Of a stretch of 64,000 nt of DNA, positions 34,105 to 44,871 are shown in pieces; the stretch's first letter is position 1; every line of letters starts with the position of its first letter. The notes beneath the pieces were generated by a model. That model was not told the origin of the DNA. It searched no databases and saw nothing but the letters and a program-made list of their open reading frames with translations. The stretch is taken from positions 3,984,553 through 4,048,552 of the forward strand of contig CM035361.1 of NCBI GenBank assembly GCA_020137815.1, written 5' to 3'. A program made the position numbers and the translations under genes. This DNA comes from Hormiphora californensis (lineage: Eukaryota; Ctenophora; Tentaculata; Cydippida; Pleurobrachiidae).

Positions 34105-34620
34105 CCTGTCCGTTTGTCTCATGAGTGTATCATGAGTGTGTCATGAGTGTATCATGATTGATCATGAGCGCTCATGGGACGTTTTTCGGTGTTTCAACGT
34201 CTCATGAGCGCTCATGAGTGTATAATGAGTGTATCATGAGTATGTCATGAGCGCTCATGAGACATATGTCTTATCCCATCTCTGTTTCAATGTCTCATGA
34301 GCGCTCATAAGACGTTTTGACTCATGAGACGTTAGGGCTAGGGTTTGGTTTAGGGTTGGGCTAGGGTTAGGGCTATTCCTTAGGTCTAGGGACCCGTAGA
34401 GGGTAGGGCTAGGTCTTAGCCTATGGGTCAACCCTAACCCTACCCCTACGGGGCCCTAGGCCTAAGGGATAGCCCTAACCCAACCCTAAACCTAACCCTA
34501 ACCCTAACGTCTCATGAGACATATGTCTCATGATACACTCATGAGACATGAGCATATGTAGGTCAAAACGTCTCATGAGCGCTCATGAGACATTGAAACA
34601 GAGATGGGATGTCAAAAGTA
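34105..34620. repeat. Palindrome with inverted telomere-like arms
   Basis: Outer arms repeat TCATGAGCGCTCATGAG. Inner arms are TTAGGG-like on the left (34325-34420) and CCCTAA-like on the right (34430-34508), centred near 34415. The structure is two telomere-like tracts joined head to head inside a foldback. Confidence 0.8.
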
Positions 34621-34808
34621 AAACACACAGCAACCACCCTGGATACCATAGCTACTAAAATCGTATCAGCCAAAAATTGTTCTTTGAGTGCAAAATTCAT
34701 CGGGAAATTCAGTTTTTAAGCTTAGTCATCAATTTTACACCCATCTGGGGCAGGGAAACACCGCATTATGAATACATAATGTCATAATTCAATAATTCTT
34801 GTTAGAAC

Positions 34809-34880
34809 TTGGTAGAGCGCTCTCCCTCCCATGATATAATGGACGCTGTGCGGGAGGGAGTCGGGAGAGCGCTCTACCAA
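34809..34880. repeat. Hairpin with AGAGCGCTCT stems
   Basis: TTGGTAGAGCGCTCTCCCTCC and its mirror close a loop of about 25 bp. Confidence 0.75.
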
Positions 34881-35014
34881 TATAATCGCTGTATTTGCTC
34901 TCCAAAAACATCCACCAACGTTGGTGGTACACCACCTTCTATTCCTCTTTTTGTTCTTTTTAAAGGTTGTACATCGTAGAACTAACCATTTATCTAATTC
35001 TAGCTAATCGATAG

Positions 35015-35175
35015 GGTCTAACGGTGTATAAGGTCCAAATGAGGCACGGAGTTTTTCTGAATCAGCTTTTCAAGACGAATCCAACGCAACCGGAATTAGG
35101 TTTCTATCTTATCGGGAAGGTGTGGTTCACTTTTTTCATTTTTAGCCTCATTTGGACCTTATACACCGTCAGACA
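35015..35175. mobile_element. MITE with GTGTATAAGGTCCAAATGAG ends
   Basis: GTGTATAAGGTCCAAATGAG at 35024 is mirrored at about 35145-35165. Related fragment at 32730-32880. Confidence 0.75.
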
Positions 35176-35299
35176 CTACTAATCGAATAATTTGATACAA
35201 CAGTAGGAATTCACACAGGCCAGGTCTTAATTTTGATACTCGTCCGAATCATCGAGTAGAGAATCACGTATCATGATATCTAAGCTAACTGGGGGGGGG

Positions 35300-35880
35300 G
35301 TAATTATACTCCTATCAGAAAAACGTGGTTGTTTGACCTCAATCTAAACTAGCGGAAGATATGCCGTACTGAACTGGAGTTCGGCGACTTACTGAAAATT
35401 CGGGCGTCCAACCAATTACTAGTTTTGCTTCAATTAGTAACCCCCCCCCCCCCCCCGTCATATCGTATCAGTACGGCTGTTTACTGAAAATAACTGAACT
35501 AGTTTTCATTCAAATAGTAGCTGCACACCGTCAGGGCGCGATCACACCAAGATCTTCGAAAGAATTCTTCGAAAGAATTCTTTCGAAGCACCAAATCCAA
35601 TCACACCAAAAAGCTTCGTTTGGTTCTTGCGCGTGGATGTCTATTGCTAGTTTTTGACTCTGACGACAGTGAAAAGTATACAACAGCCATCCGCGCGCAA
35701 GAACCAAACGAAGCTTTTTGGTGTGATTGGGTTTGGTGCTTCGAAAGAATTCTTTCGAAGATCTTGGTGTGATCGCGCCCTCAGTACGGTTATTTACTGA
35801 AAATAACTGAACTATAGTTTTTCTTCAATAAGTATAGCTGCACCGTCTACTTGCTAAATTGTTATTGTCTTTTTTAGATT
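35300..35880. repeat. Imperfect about 90-bp repeats upstream of gene C
   Basis: A block CAGTACGG..TTACTGAAAATAACTGAACTA..AGCTGCACACCGTC occurs near 35470-35533 and again at 35782-35850, with a looser copy near 35360-35440. The MITE 35534-35780 lies between the two better copies. Possible promoter of gene C, but no TATA box was singled out. Confidence 0.6.
35534..35780. mobile_element. MITE with about 100-bp inverted repeats (247 bp)
   Basis: GGGCGCGATCACACCAAGAT and mirror, flanked by TCA. The arms contain TTCGAAAGAATTC twice on the left. The 3-bp duplication and GGGC end are Harbinger-like. Confidence 0.8.
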
Positions 35881-35884
35881 CTTC

Positions 35885-38800
35885 ATGGTGTTAGTGGTAT
35901 ATCTCTTCATCTCACTGCTGCTTATACAGACCGGCTCTGGAACAGGTAACAGTAATTACAGTGGGACCCCGATTATAAGGTATATATTATACCAGGCACT
36001 CCTTTCCCCGATTTGCCAGGCCTTTCTCCCCGAGAATCCCCGTAAATCGGCCGGGTCCGACTATTAGTAATAAGAGAAAGAACATAGGGCTGTCGAGAGA
36101 TAGTAATTACAACATAGAACTAGAACGACTGCCAAAGAACAGCTGGAGGCATGGGAATTCCCCCAGAGTCCAACAAGAGAAGTGATAGAGAGAAATAGAC
36201 ACCCCAATTTAACGGACAAAACTCCTTACTTCCCCCGAAATTGCCGTCGGACTGTATATATTATATAAATCACATTTGCCATTAATGTGTGTGTGTGTGG
36301 CTCTAGTTTTAGCGTACCAAACTTTCCCTTCTGACCACCTTTGTTTTCAGACCGGTGTGTTGATAAGATCCAGTACCCATATGCATCTGACAGAACAAGT
36401 TATGCAATCCAGCATTACAATGAGTCGGGAAAGTTTCATGAATTCACCCTAGCCTTCTGGTTCGGGTACGATTCATGGCCGTCAACTGATTGGCAATGCG
36501 TAATGGGGTTCGCGACGGGCGTTCCGGTCGGTCCAACACCAATTGAAGATTTAAAAGATCCTTTAAACGATGAATCACTTGATGTTTGGTTCCAAACGTC
36601 AGGGAAACAAATCCGTATAGATTTTGCGAAGGATTACGAGATTTGTAAGTTGGACTGAGCTGACAACAATCACAACTAAAATATTCCACATATACACACA
36701 ATTATACAAATGTTTACATATTTACACTTTTTAGGGACAACAACAACCCTTTCTTTGGGCACCTGGAACCACTACACGGTCACATTCAACACGGTTGTTG
36801 GCCTAAAGATCTACGAGAATGGCACAGAAACAGTGTCTAGGGACGATCTTGCTAGTTATCAAATTCTGAAAGCAGGATACCTTGTCTTTGGGCAGGTAAC
36901 TAAAGTAAAACACACACACACAATTAGGCTTGGGGCTTGTGATATTTACAACGGTCATAGCTCGTGAGATAGAATTTGAATTTGGAGTTTAGGAAGAACT
37001 CGAAATGATCTTTCTAACTTCCAAATTTGCCTTTTTAGTTTGGGTTTATTAAACCGTTAAGTTGGACCCAAACTAAAAAGGCAAACTTTGACTTTTATTA
37101 AATCAATTTTTAGTTAAAATTCTAAAACATTTTTAGATCTTACAAAAGCGTTCAACCTTTCATTATCAGGATCAAGAAAAACCAGGAGATCCAGCATCAT
37201 TTGAAATTAAACAGTCCTGCTCCGGTCGTGTTAAAGAGCCGTACTTCTCGGACAAAGCAATCGGTTCTGATGAGGTGGCATTGTTGTACAAGAATCACCT
37301 TCCTGCAGGGACCAACATGATCAATAGTCATACTATAACTGAATACGGTGAAATCAATGTCTCATACACAGTGTGTTACCAAGGTATGGGTATTTACATA
37401 TAACACTGAAGATGGTCGTTTAGATCTCAGCCGCGTGACACGCACTGAAGTGATCGAAGTTTCGCGGAATTATGGAATCAAACGTATGAAATCATTTGTA
37501 AAAGGCTGTCTGGCGCCGCGACCCACAAATGGGGTATGGCGCCGCCATACAGGTAAAAGGCTAATTTTTTCGAGGTGTCCTTTATCCGTTTTTGACATTT
37601 TTTTGACCGGATTAGCGAAAAATGCACAAAACGGTGAAATTGACTCAGCATTATGGCTAAACTTTAAGAGATGTACCAGTAAATAAATTAACCTCTTGCA
37701 AATGAGTTCTCGGTCAAAAATGGTTGGTTTCATATCTCCGTGAAACGTCGAACTCCGAATTCTTCAGTGTGTGTCACACCGTTGAGATCTCAATTCAATG
37801 CGCACCACCAACTTCAGTGTGTCTCCTCCCAAATTCATACATTACATACAGGGCCCCTTAGCTGCAGCAGACGCTGTGTGGGGTCCTTAGTGTGTACGGT
37901 TCTGATGTGTGTATTGATTTCTTTGCCTTTGTAAGTACAGTCGGACCCCGATTTAGTGGCACCCCGATTTAGGGACAGGATTCCCCCCCCCCCCCCCGAT
38001 ATAGGAAATTAACATTATTTGACCCCGATTTAGTGGACACCCCGATTTAGTGGACAAGAGCCTTTCCCCCGAGGGTGTCCCTAAATCGGGGTCCGACTGT
38101 ATACCTAAAATAGTTCTTCCCAGTAAAACATACTGATACATATAAAATTCATAAAACGGTCCCTTTCTTTCCCTCACATAATCTAACAAAGATATTTATA
38201 TATTGGATTGAATTGACAGGATTGAATCAAGTTCGCCCTACAGCCCAAAAACAGGCGTCTGTTCAAAGCGCAGACTAAATTTTGGACTATAGAATATAGA
38301 TGTATGGGCGCATAGGACCGAAAGTAAACTATGGGTTGCAACCCATAGTTTACTTTCGGTCCTATAGCTATGCGCCCATACATTTTATGCAGCATTTGTG
38401 CTTAAAAAGCGCTTGTCAGCGCTGCTTTTACACGTAAAAACGCGCAACGAGAATGGATCAGGGTCAAATCTGGGCCTCTGCTGCGCGTTTTGTATCAAAA
38501 TTGGAAGATCTCGCGAGCCTATCGGACATGACCACATAGTGGGCCTAGCAGATTCCTGACGGAGAGCGAGAGAAACATCACACAACGTACACGACACAAA
38601 TAGCAGTCTGTCATTTGATATTACTTTCGATTGATTATCGCCCTCCCGATGGGAAGGCAGACCAAAAGGAAGTGTCGCCGGCCTCCGAAGAGAGCCAGTT
38701 GAACACTAGAACTCAGCTTACCTCAAATTAATTTGTTTAAAGTAGTGTTGAAAAGTTTGAAACTGCTGATGGAGTCTCGGACCTCCCTCCCATCCCCCAG

Positions 38801-39421
38801 TACGCCACGAGTCACGTGTAGGTGGCCTTTCCAAATATGGAATAATTCAACGCGAGCAGCGTACCACGTGACCCTGTCACGTGATCTTCAAAGCCAATCG
38901 CGAGCCTCTCTAGCCCTCACATGTCAGCTCTAGCTCTACTGCTGCTGCTGCTCTGCACCAGCTCCTCTCAAACCTGAGAGATTCTCTCTCCAGTTTGTAG
39001 GAAACGTCAAAATGACCTTGCTAAAAAGTCAATAAAAAGGTGACCGATTATAGTTTACCAAACATTTGAAGAAGAAGAAAAAAAGAAGAGAAAAAGGATA
39101 CTGCACCGGGGATTCCCAGGCGGTCACCCATCCAAGTACTAACTCGGCCTGCGTTTGTTTAACTTCCGAGATCGAACGAGATCGGGTGCATTCAACCGAG
39201 TATGGCCGTATCCGACATTCAATTTCCACCCCTTTATACCTTGTTCGTTCTTGAAATTACCCGTCCCCCAATGGCCAACGTAGTGTATTTCCGGAAGGAT
39301 ACTCTTATAAACGATGGCTAACACCGACAAACCGACGACAAACCGACGACAAACCGTACGTGATACGTGTCAACTATAATTATGATATGCACCATATTCA
39401 CTCATACATACAGTATATTAA

Positions 39422-39505
<84 letters not shown>

Positions 39506-39714
39506 CCTCACTCTCTCTCTCCCTCTCTCTCTCCCCGCTATTCCGGCGTTCCCTGTTAGAGCACGCTATTCAGCATGCAAAGAAAAGGGCTAACAAGGTG
39601 TCTCCAGAGTCTTCCCACGATCCACACAACAAGATCTCTGAGGATAAAGTGACAGGGATAGGAAGCTGGAGAGTGGAGAAAGAGAGAGAAGAGAGATTCC
39701 AGTCTTCTTGTTAG
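35885..39714 (+). CDS. Gene C: signal peptide plus LamG/pentraxin-like (ConA-fold) domain, probable membrane or secreted protein
   Basis: Exons: 35885-35945 (20-codon signal peptide MVLVVYLFISLLLIQTGSGT), 36351-36644, 36735-36895, 37170-37383, and probably a final exon 39560-39714. Phases agree (1, 1, 0, 1). The domain shows FTLAFWFGYDSW, LGTWNHYTVTF, KIYENGTETV and CSGRVKEPYFSDKAIGSDEV, the usual strand order of ConA-like LamG/pentraxin folds, with Cys pairs. The last exon encodes a polar tail (AKKRANKVSPESS ... RFQSSC) and a stop, preceded by a 110-bp CT tract acting as an extreme polypyrimidine tract. Its link to the rest is by phase only, and a membrane-span exon was not found. Probably a carbohydrate- or protein-binding surface molecule; the ligand is unknown. 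Confidence 0.7.
35959..36062. mobile_element. pogo-like MITE, copy d, in intron 1 of gene C
   Basis: CAGTGGGACCCCGATTATAA after TA, right end CGGCCGGGTCCGACT; eroded. Confidence 0.65.
37938..38099. mobile_element. pogo-like MITE, copy e
   Basis: CAGTCGGACCCCGATTTAGT and mirror with TA flanks; 162 bp. Confidence 0.85.
38301..38380. repeat. 80-bp hairpin
   Basis: TGTATGGGCGCATAGGACCG.. arms meet at ACTATGGGTTGCAACCCATAGT; near-perfect inverted repeat with no loop. Confidence 0.8.
38381..39090. other. Spacer with CACGTG motifs
   Basis: Several CACGTG/CACGTGA words (38814, 38862, 38877) and an 18-codon hydrophobic frame starting ATG at about 38922 that runs into a stop. No gene could be supported. 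Confidence 0.35.
39096..39213 (-). rRNA. 5S ribosomal RNA
   Basis: The minus strand reads GGATACGGCCATAC at the 5' end, GATCTCGGAAGTTAA, then TTAGTACTTGGATGGG and GACCGCCTGGGAAT of the internal Pol III control region. It ends GTATCC, which pairs with the 5' GGATAC. Length 118 nt. A run of T (39091-39095 on the minus strand) ends transcription. A TATAAA-like box sits about 25-30 nt upstream (39234-39240), as in many invertebrate Pol III genes. It is a single copy here, antisense to gene C and before its probable last exon. Confidence 0.95.
39426..39538. repeat. (CT)n microsatellite
   Basis: About 110 bp of CT with few breaks, directly before the acceptor of the probable last exon of gene C. 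Another CT tract lies at 39869-39941. Confidence 0.9.
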
Positions 39715-41655
39715 TTTCTTGTTATGTAAAATATCTGACTGACTGATTGACTACCTCTTCACTAAAAGCTTGTCAGTTATTTTCATATTTTAAGCTCCAT
39801 TTGATGTTAAGGGTCCTCTTCTGCTCTTAAAATATGTTGTGTTATGATTGGATAAATCCCAAGTGTTTCTCTCTCTCTCTCTCCCTCCCTCTCACACTCT
39901 CTCTCCCGCCCTTTTTATCTCTCTCTCTCTCTCTCTCTCCCTTTATTTCCCAAACAACAATGATATCTCGTTCCAGGATTGCATGACAATACCTCTACTG
40001 CGAAAATCCGTTACTAACAAAACAGAGTCTTCATCGTTGCCATAGCAACAGAGTGTGTGTCATTATGAGGGGAGAGAGAGAGAGGGGGCGTTGATACCCA
40101 TATTATTATAACAGGGAGCTTGCTTTGATGCTTATTTTCTCTGATCTCTCCCGCTATATTTTTATACTTTTCAAATTCTGGCTTTACTGTTAAGGTATTC
40201 TGGCTTTAATTTTCGTAGGTATTTGTTAATTCATATTTGATAAACTTCAATAACTTTAGTGAAGTAATGATTTGGCCACTTCTTATAGAGAGAGATCAGT
40301 ATGCAATTTCCTACTAATCTCATGTAATTACAAGGGGGGGGGGTATAAGCAGCCCCCTCTCGCCATGTATTTGGCACTCATAGTGTTTAAATTAGCTTGC
40401 GTTATTACCTGATCTGTGTATCAAGCTGGAATATATATCTTGTAGTGGATAACAATATTTAATGTGCTTGATTTTAGGGAAACGTAAAAATGGTATCGTG
40501 ATATTAGTTCAGACGAAAATGTATGTCACTGTAATTCTGATCATCGAAAAGCCAAAAAGCATCGTAACGCCTTAGCCTTAGCTTCAGACTCCTCTCTGAT
40601 CTCTCTCTCTCTCTTTTTCTCATTTCTCTCTCTCCTTTTTCTATCTCCTTTTCTCTCTTCCTGCAGACACGTCATTACCAAGCTACTTGTGGATGCTTGA
40701 CTTAAGTCACTTGCTTGATTTGTCCCCAATCAACGAACAATAACCCTTTACACTTGCCAAGTACAAATTGGAACTTTATATTACAATTTTCTGCTATGAA
40801 TTGCCCCTTAGCATGTCAAGGTATAATGACGTAGCAGCCAGCTTTATCATGAGTATACCTACTGTATTGACATTTTCGACTGCGTAGGGCTTTGATCGCT
40901 TTTGGTTCCTTTTGTGTCTAATAAATATGTATAAATAGCCAGCCGCATATGTTTTTCTATAATCTGCAAAATTTCGAGTGAATATGATAATATGTATGCG
41001 CCAATTATGAATCATGATAAATCGATGTAAACATTAGCCGCGCCACTCTAAGTACTCTCTCTCTGATCTCTGTATCACACACAGTAAGAGTGGGTATAAT
41101 TGGGTGTTTGGTTTCTACAACCACTTTGCCGCCTCACTACCTATACATCTTCATGTACTATACTATAGAGTGATTCCACATAGAAATTCTGCTTCGGGGA
41201 TTTAACTAATCTGTTCATGTTCCCAATTTATAAAGTATCATTTTAGTAGTTTATAGCATATACAGTCGGACCCCGATTTAGTGGCCCCGATTTAGTGGCA
41301 CCCCGATTTAGTGGCAGGATTTTTTCCCCGAGGATGCCACTAAATCGGGGTCCGAATGTATGTTGAAAATTTAAATCCTCTTATCTGGCCCCTCCTTCAA
41401 TTACATCCTCATTTCTCCGGACTCCCATCGGCGCGATTCGGTGACCGTGGTGCAGCTGTTTGAATTAGCTTATTTTGCACCCTTAGTTTCCTTATCTCAG
41501 GGGCCAGTTACCCTGGAAACATCCTCATACACGCTCCCTAGCTCCCAGAAAGATAAACCCGGCTAGAATCTGGGGATATCAGATTTCAAATCGGCCAGTT
41601 TTGTGAAGTCATATCGAGTCTTGTTTTGTGTAGCCATATAATATTTTTGATTTAA
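39715..41655. other. Intergenic, microsatellites and one MITE
   Basis: CT tracts at 39869-39941 and 40600-40650, a G run at 40335-40343 and the pogo-like MITE at 41263-41358. No exon is supported. Confidence 0.5.
41263..41358. mobile_element. pogo-like MITE, copy f (96 bp)
   Basis: CAGTCGGACCCCGATTTAGT, internal duplication of CCCGATTTAGTGG, mirror right end, TA flanks. Confidence 0.8.
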
Positions 41656-42528
41656 CCCTTTGGAGACGATTGGGTCACAGGTGACCCACAACTTTGAACC
41701 CATATAGCGTCTTTCTAGACCATATTTGAAAGTTTTAAATCGTTTCCAGGGTTGAACCATACATTTTTCTAGCATTTTGAGGTCGTTTTGAGCCTCTGAA
41801 GTTGTCGACTTTGGAAAACAGGGCTAAAACAGTGCATTTGGTAGGTAAAATGGGTAGTTTAATGGCCATATCTCAAAATTGGTACGAGTATACTTAAAAT
41901 GGACTTGGAAAATGCAAGAAAAGTGTGTATTTTACCCCGGGGTAAAGTTTCAGGGTGATTTTGTGCCTCTCAGAGGCCTTCAAAGTGCTGGGTCACCTGT
42001 GACCCAATCGTCCCCTAACGCTAAAACAGGAATTTGCATTTTACGAGCATTTCTAAAGGAATGGCCCCCGATAAAAGTCTAAAACGGCATTTTTTAAACA
42101 GGTGCTAGCGACTTACCGACTCCATCATTGTTATCTCAACATCTTAGGGAGTCGATGAAAAAATTTTTGAGATCCGTGCTCCTTCAGAAAATTTTTCATC
42201 TCGGCCAATTTTGAAATTCTAAAATCGGCTACAGATGAGATAGAGAGGCCCATAGGGTGTGCAAACTGTGCAGAATGGCCGGGTTTATATAAGTGTTATG
42301 AACAAACATAGGGTCTAAAATGAGCGGTTTTCGAGTTATCGGGCAAAATAGCGGCAAAATCTCAATTCCTATTTTAGCGTTAGGGGACGATTGGGTCACA
42401 GGTGACCCAATAGAAATACAGGTGGTAGAACCAAAATTCCTTTTCCTGCGTTCAAGTAGGTTCAAAGTGAGTGTCTCCAGAAAGTTTTAGAGAATTCTGT
42501 CGACAGGGGGCTTATCGTCCCCAAAGGG
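41656..42528. mobile_element. piggyBac-type MITE, copy 1 (873 bp)
   Basis: TTAA at 41652-41655 and 42529-42532. Ends CCCTTTGGAGACGATTGG and TATCGTCCCCAAAGGG. Three GGGTCACaggTGACCC-type palindromes (41672, 41990, 42393). A reversed copy is at 49930-50811. Confidence 0.88.
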
Positions 42529-42745
42529 TTAACGACTCGGGACTTGTCACCCGTCAAAGTGTGTTTACAACTATTATACTGGACTCATTCAATTCACTAT
42601 CACATCATCAACAAATATAGTTGTACGTTGTAGTTGATGAAATTCCCCTTTGTATATTTTTCGTTGCGATTTTCCTAAATTCTAACGCATATGTACTGTT
42701 TAACCAAACATCTTGTCACACTGTCTTAGATCAACAGCGGCTATC

Positions 42746-44156
42746 ATGGTGTTAGAAAACAAAGAGAACAGGAGGATAAACTCGAGTGACAACAAACGGT
42801 ATAAAAAAGAAAGGAAGCAGTTACTTTTCACTACACCCACACGATCAAAGGTGAACATAGATAATTTTACAAATAATTTTGTTTAGTGTCACCGCCTTAA
42901 GTTTATTTTTTCCCTGCCCGGGTGAATGCCGAAGGCATTCACCCGGATGCCTTTTTACTTTGTAAAAAGGCATAGCAGGGTTAGAATTCGAAAACGACAT
43001 TTTGGTATACTAACTAATCGGTAGAGGGACCATTTTGGTCACACTTTAGTTGCGAGGGGCAACGGTGTAGCAACAAGAGCCGCGCACACAGTTACGAGCT
43101 GCTCCTTCATAAACCACTTCATTGGCACGTTTTCAGGAAATGTGTGGCGCGCAATGTGGCGACGTGGCGCGCAATTTAGTGTTACTAAAACACAAGGATT
43201 TGCTCTATACTGTTTGTGTGATATGATGATCGGGATTTTGTGTTCCGCTTGCTGCTACAGCGGATCTGGTCATGATTTCCTTTCTTCATAGATTCAGATG
43301 GCAGGGAAATTCAGCATTATGTTAGAACATAATGCAATTAATCTTGTTTGTTGAATCATAGGGTAAGAAAATAAAACCAATTCAGCCCCTACTGCAATTT
43401 AATATTTGTTTTTCTCTCCCAGTTATCTAAATTATAAACTATTATCTCTCTCCCACAGACATCTTCACCTGAAGACGACAACAAAACACCTGGGTCCTGT
43501 GGGAGATGCGGGAAGACACCTAAAAATATCAGCCTCCTTCGATCTGGAAAGACATCATCAGCTCAAAAATGTAAGTTTATAAAAACCACCCCGAATTTTA
43601 GCTAATCCTAAGGGCGATTATTATTATGTTTTGTACCTGGAGCCGGTGAATCGGGGTCCGACAATTATACCATCCTTCTCTGATACCACCCTCAACACCG
43701 GATTAATATCACCACGAACACCTTATCATATCTCATTATCTCATTACTATGAGCTGGTGTTGTAGGTCATGGCCATAGATTCTATGAGCTAGAGTTGCAT
43801 GAGCCAGTGATAATCATCACGAGATGGCTGATGCAGTGGAGTCCATGCAATACACACGTCAGTACGCCAACACAAATATGTAACTGATATCTGAGTTTAT
43901 TTACACTACTGTACTAGGTACCAACCCCTCTGACCCCTCTATCTCACCTATACCCTAGTAAACACGCGCTCGCTGTTTGTTGCACGAACGACGCCGTTCT
44001 ACTCCGTTAACGGTGAGGAACGGCGTCGTATATGCAAGAAACAGCCGCGCACGTAAAGAACGGCGCCGTTAACGGCGTTGTTTATGCAACTTATTTTTGG
44101 CGAGCAATTGGAATTGCAGAAACAACGCCGTTAACGGCGCCGTTTTTACGCAGAAT

Positions 44157-44206
<50 letters not shown>

Positions 44207-44665
44207 GAGGAAGAGAGGACGCACCGGCCCGCCAAAGAACTGAGAAGCATCGAAGAGAAAGCGAGGGGGAGCTGAGAGATCGAGAGCTAAGAGGAACCGA
44301 GAAGAGAGAAGAGAGAGAGGATCGAGAAGAGAGAATGGTGAGAGAGAGAAACAAGCGCGGTTAAGGGGCGAGGAGTGACGACCGAGTTTAAAAGGAGACA
44401 GAGAGAGCAGAGAGAGAGAGAGGAAGAGAAGAGGGGAAAAAAAGAAGGAGAGACGAGAGAGAGAAGAGAAAAGAGGGGAATGGGAAGAAAAGAAGCGAGA
44501 AAAGGGGGGGGGGGTAGGAGATAGAAAATTTAACACTGTCATGGGTGGGGACTGTATGTAAAGAAGAAAACCAAAGGGGAGTGTAGGGTAGAAAAATACC
44601 AGAGAAGAGAGAGAGAGAGAAGAGAGAGAAGAAAAGAAGAGAGGGGAGAGAGGAGAGAGAAAAGG

Positions 44666-44696
<31 letters not shown>

Positions 44697-44834
44697 AGCG
44701 AAGAAGAGAGAGAGAGAGAGAGAGGAAGGACGAGCGAGAGGAGAGGAGAGGAGAGAGGAGAGGGGAGAGTAGAGCGGAGGAAACCCCGGGAGCGGATCTC
44801 CAGAATCCTTTCTCTAGTCTCTCTTTTCCTCTTT

Positions 44835-44871
<37 letters not shown>

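Noticed and set aside
37740-37934. Possible membrane exon of gene C (SLVCTVLMCVLISLPL)
   Set aside because: The donor-like GTAAG overlaps the flank of a pogo-like MITE and the phase does not match the next exon.
38922-38979. Signal-peptide-like MSALALLLLLL frame
   Set aside because: Runs into a stop after 18 codons with no GT donor before it.
44032-44542. Arg/Glu-rich and Ser/Leu/Phe-rich long frames
   Set aside because: Simple translation of GA/CT repeats in the loop of a foldback element.
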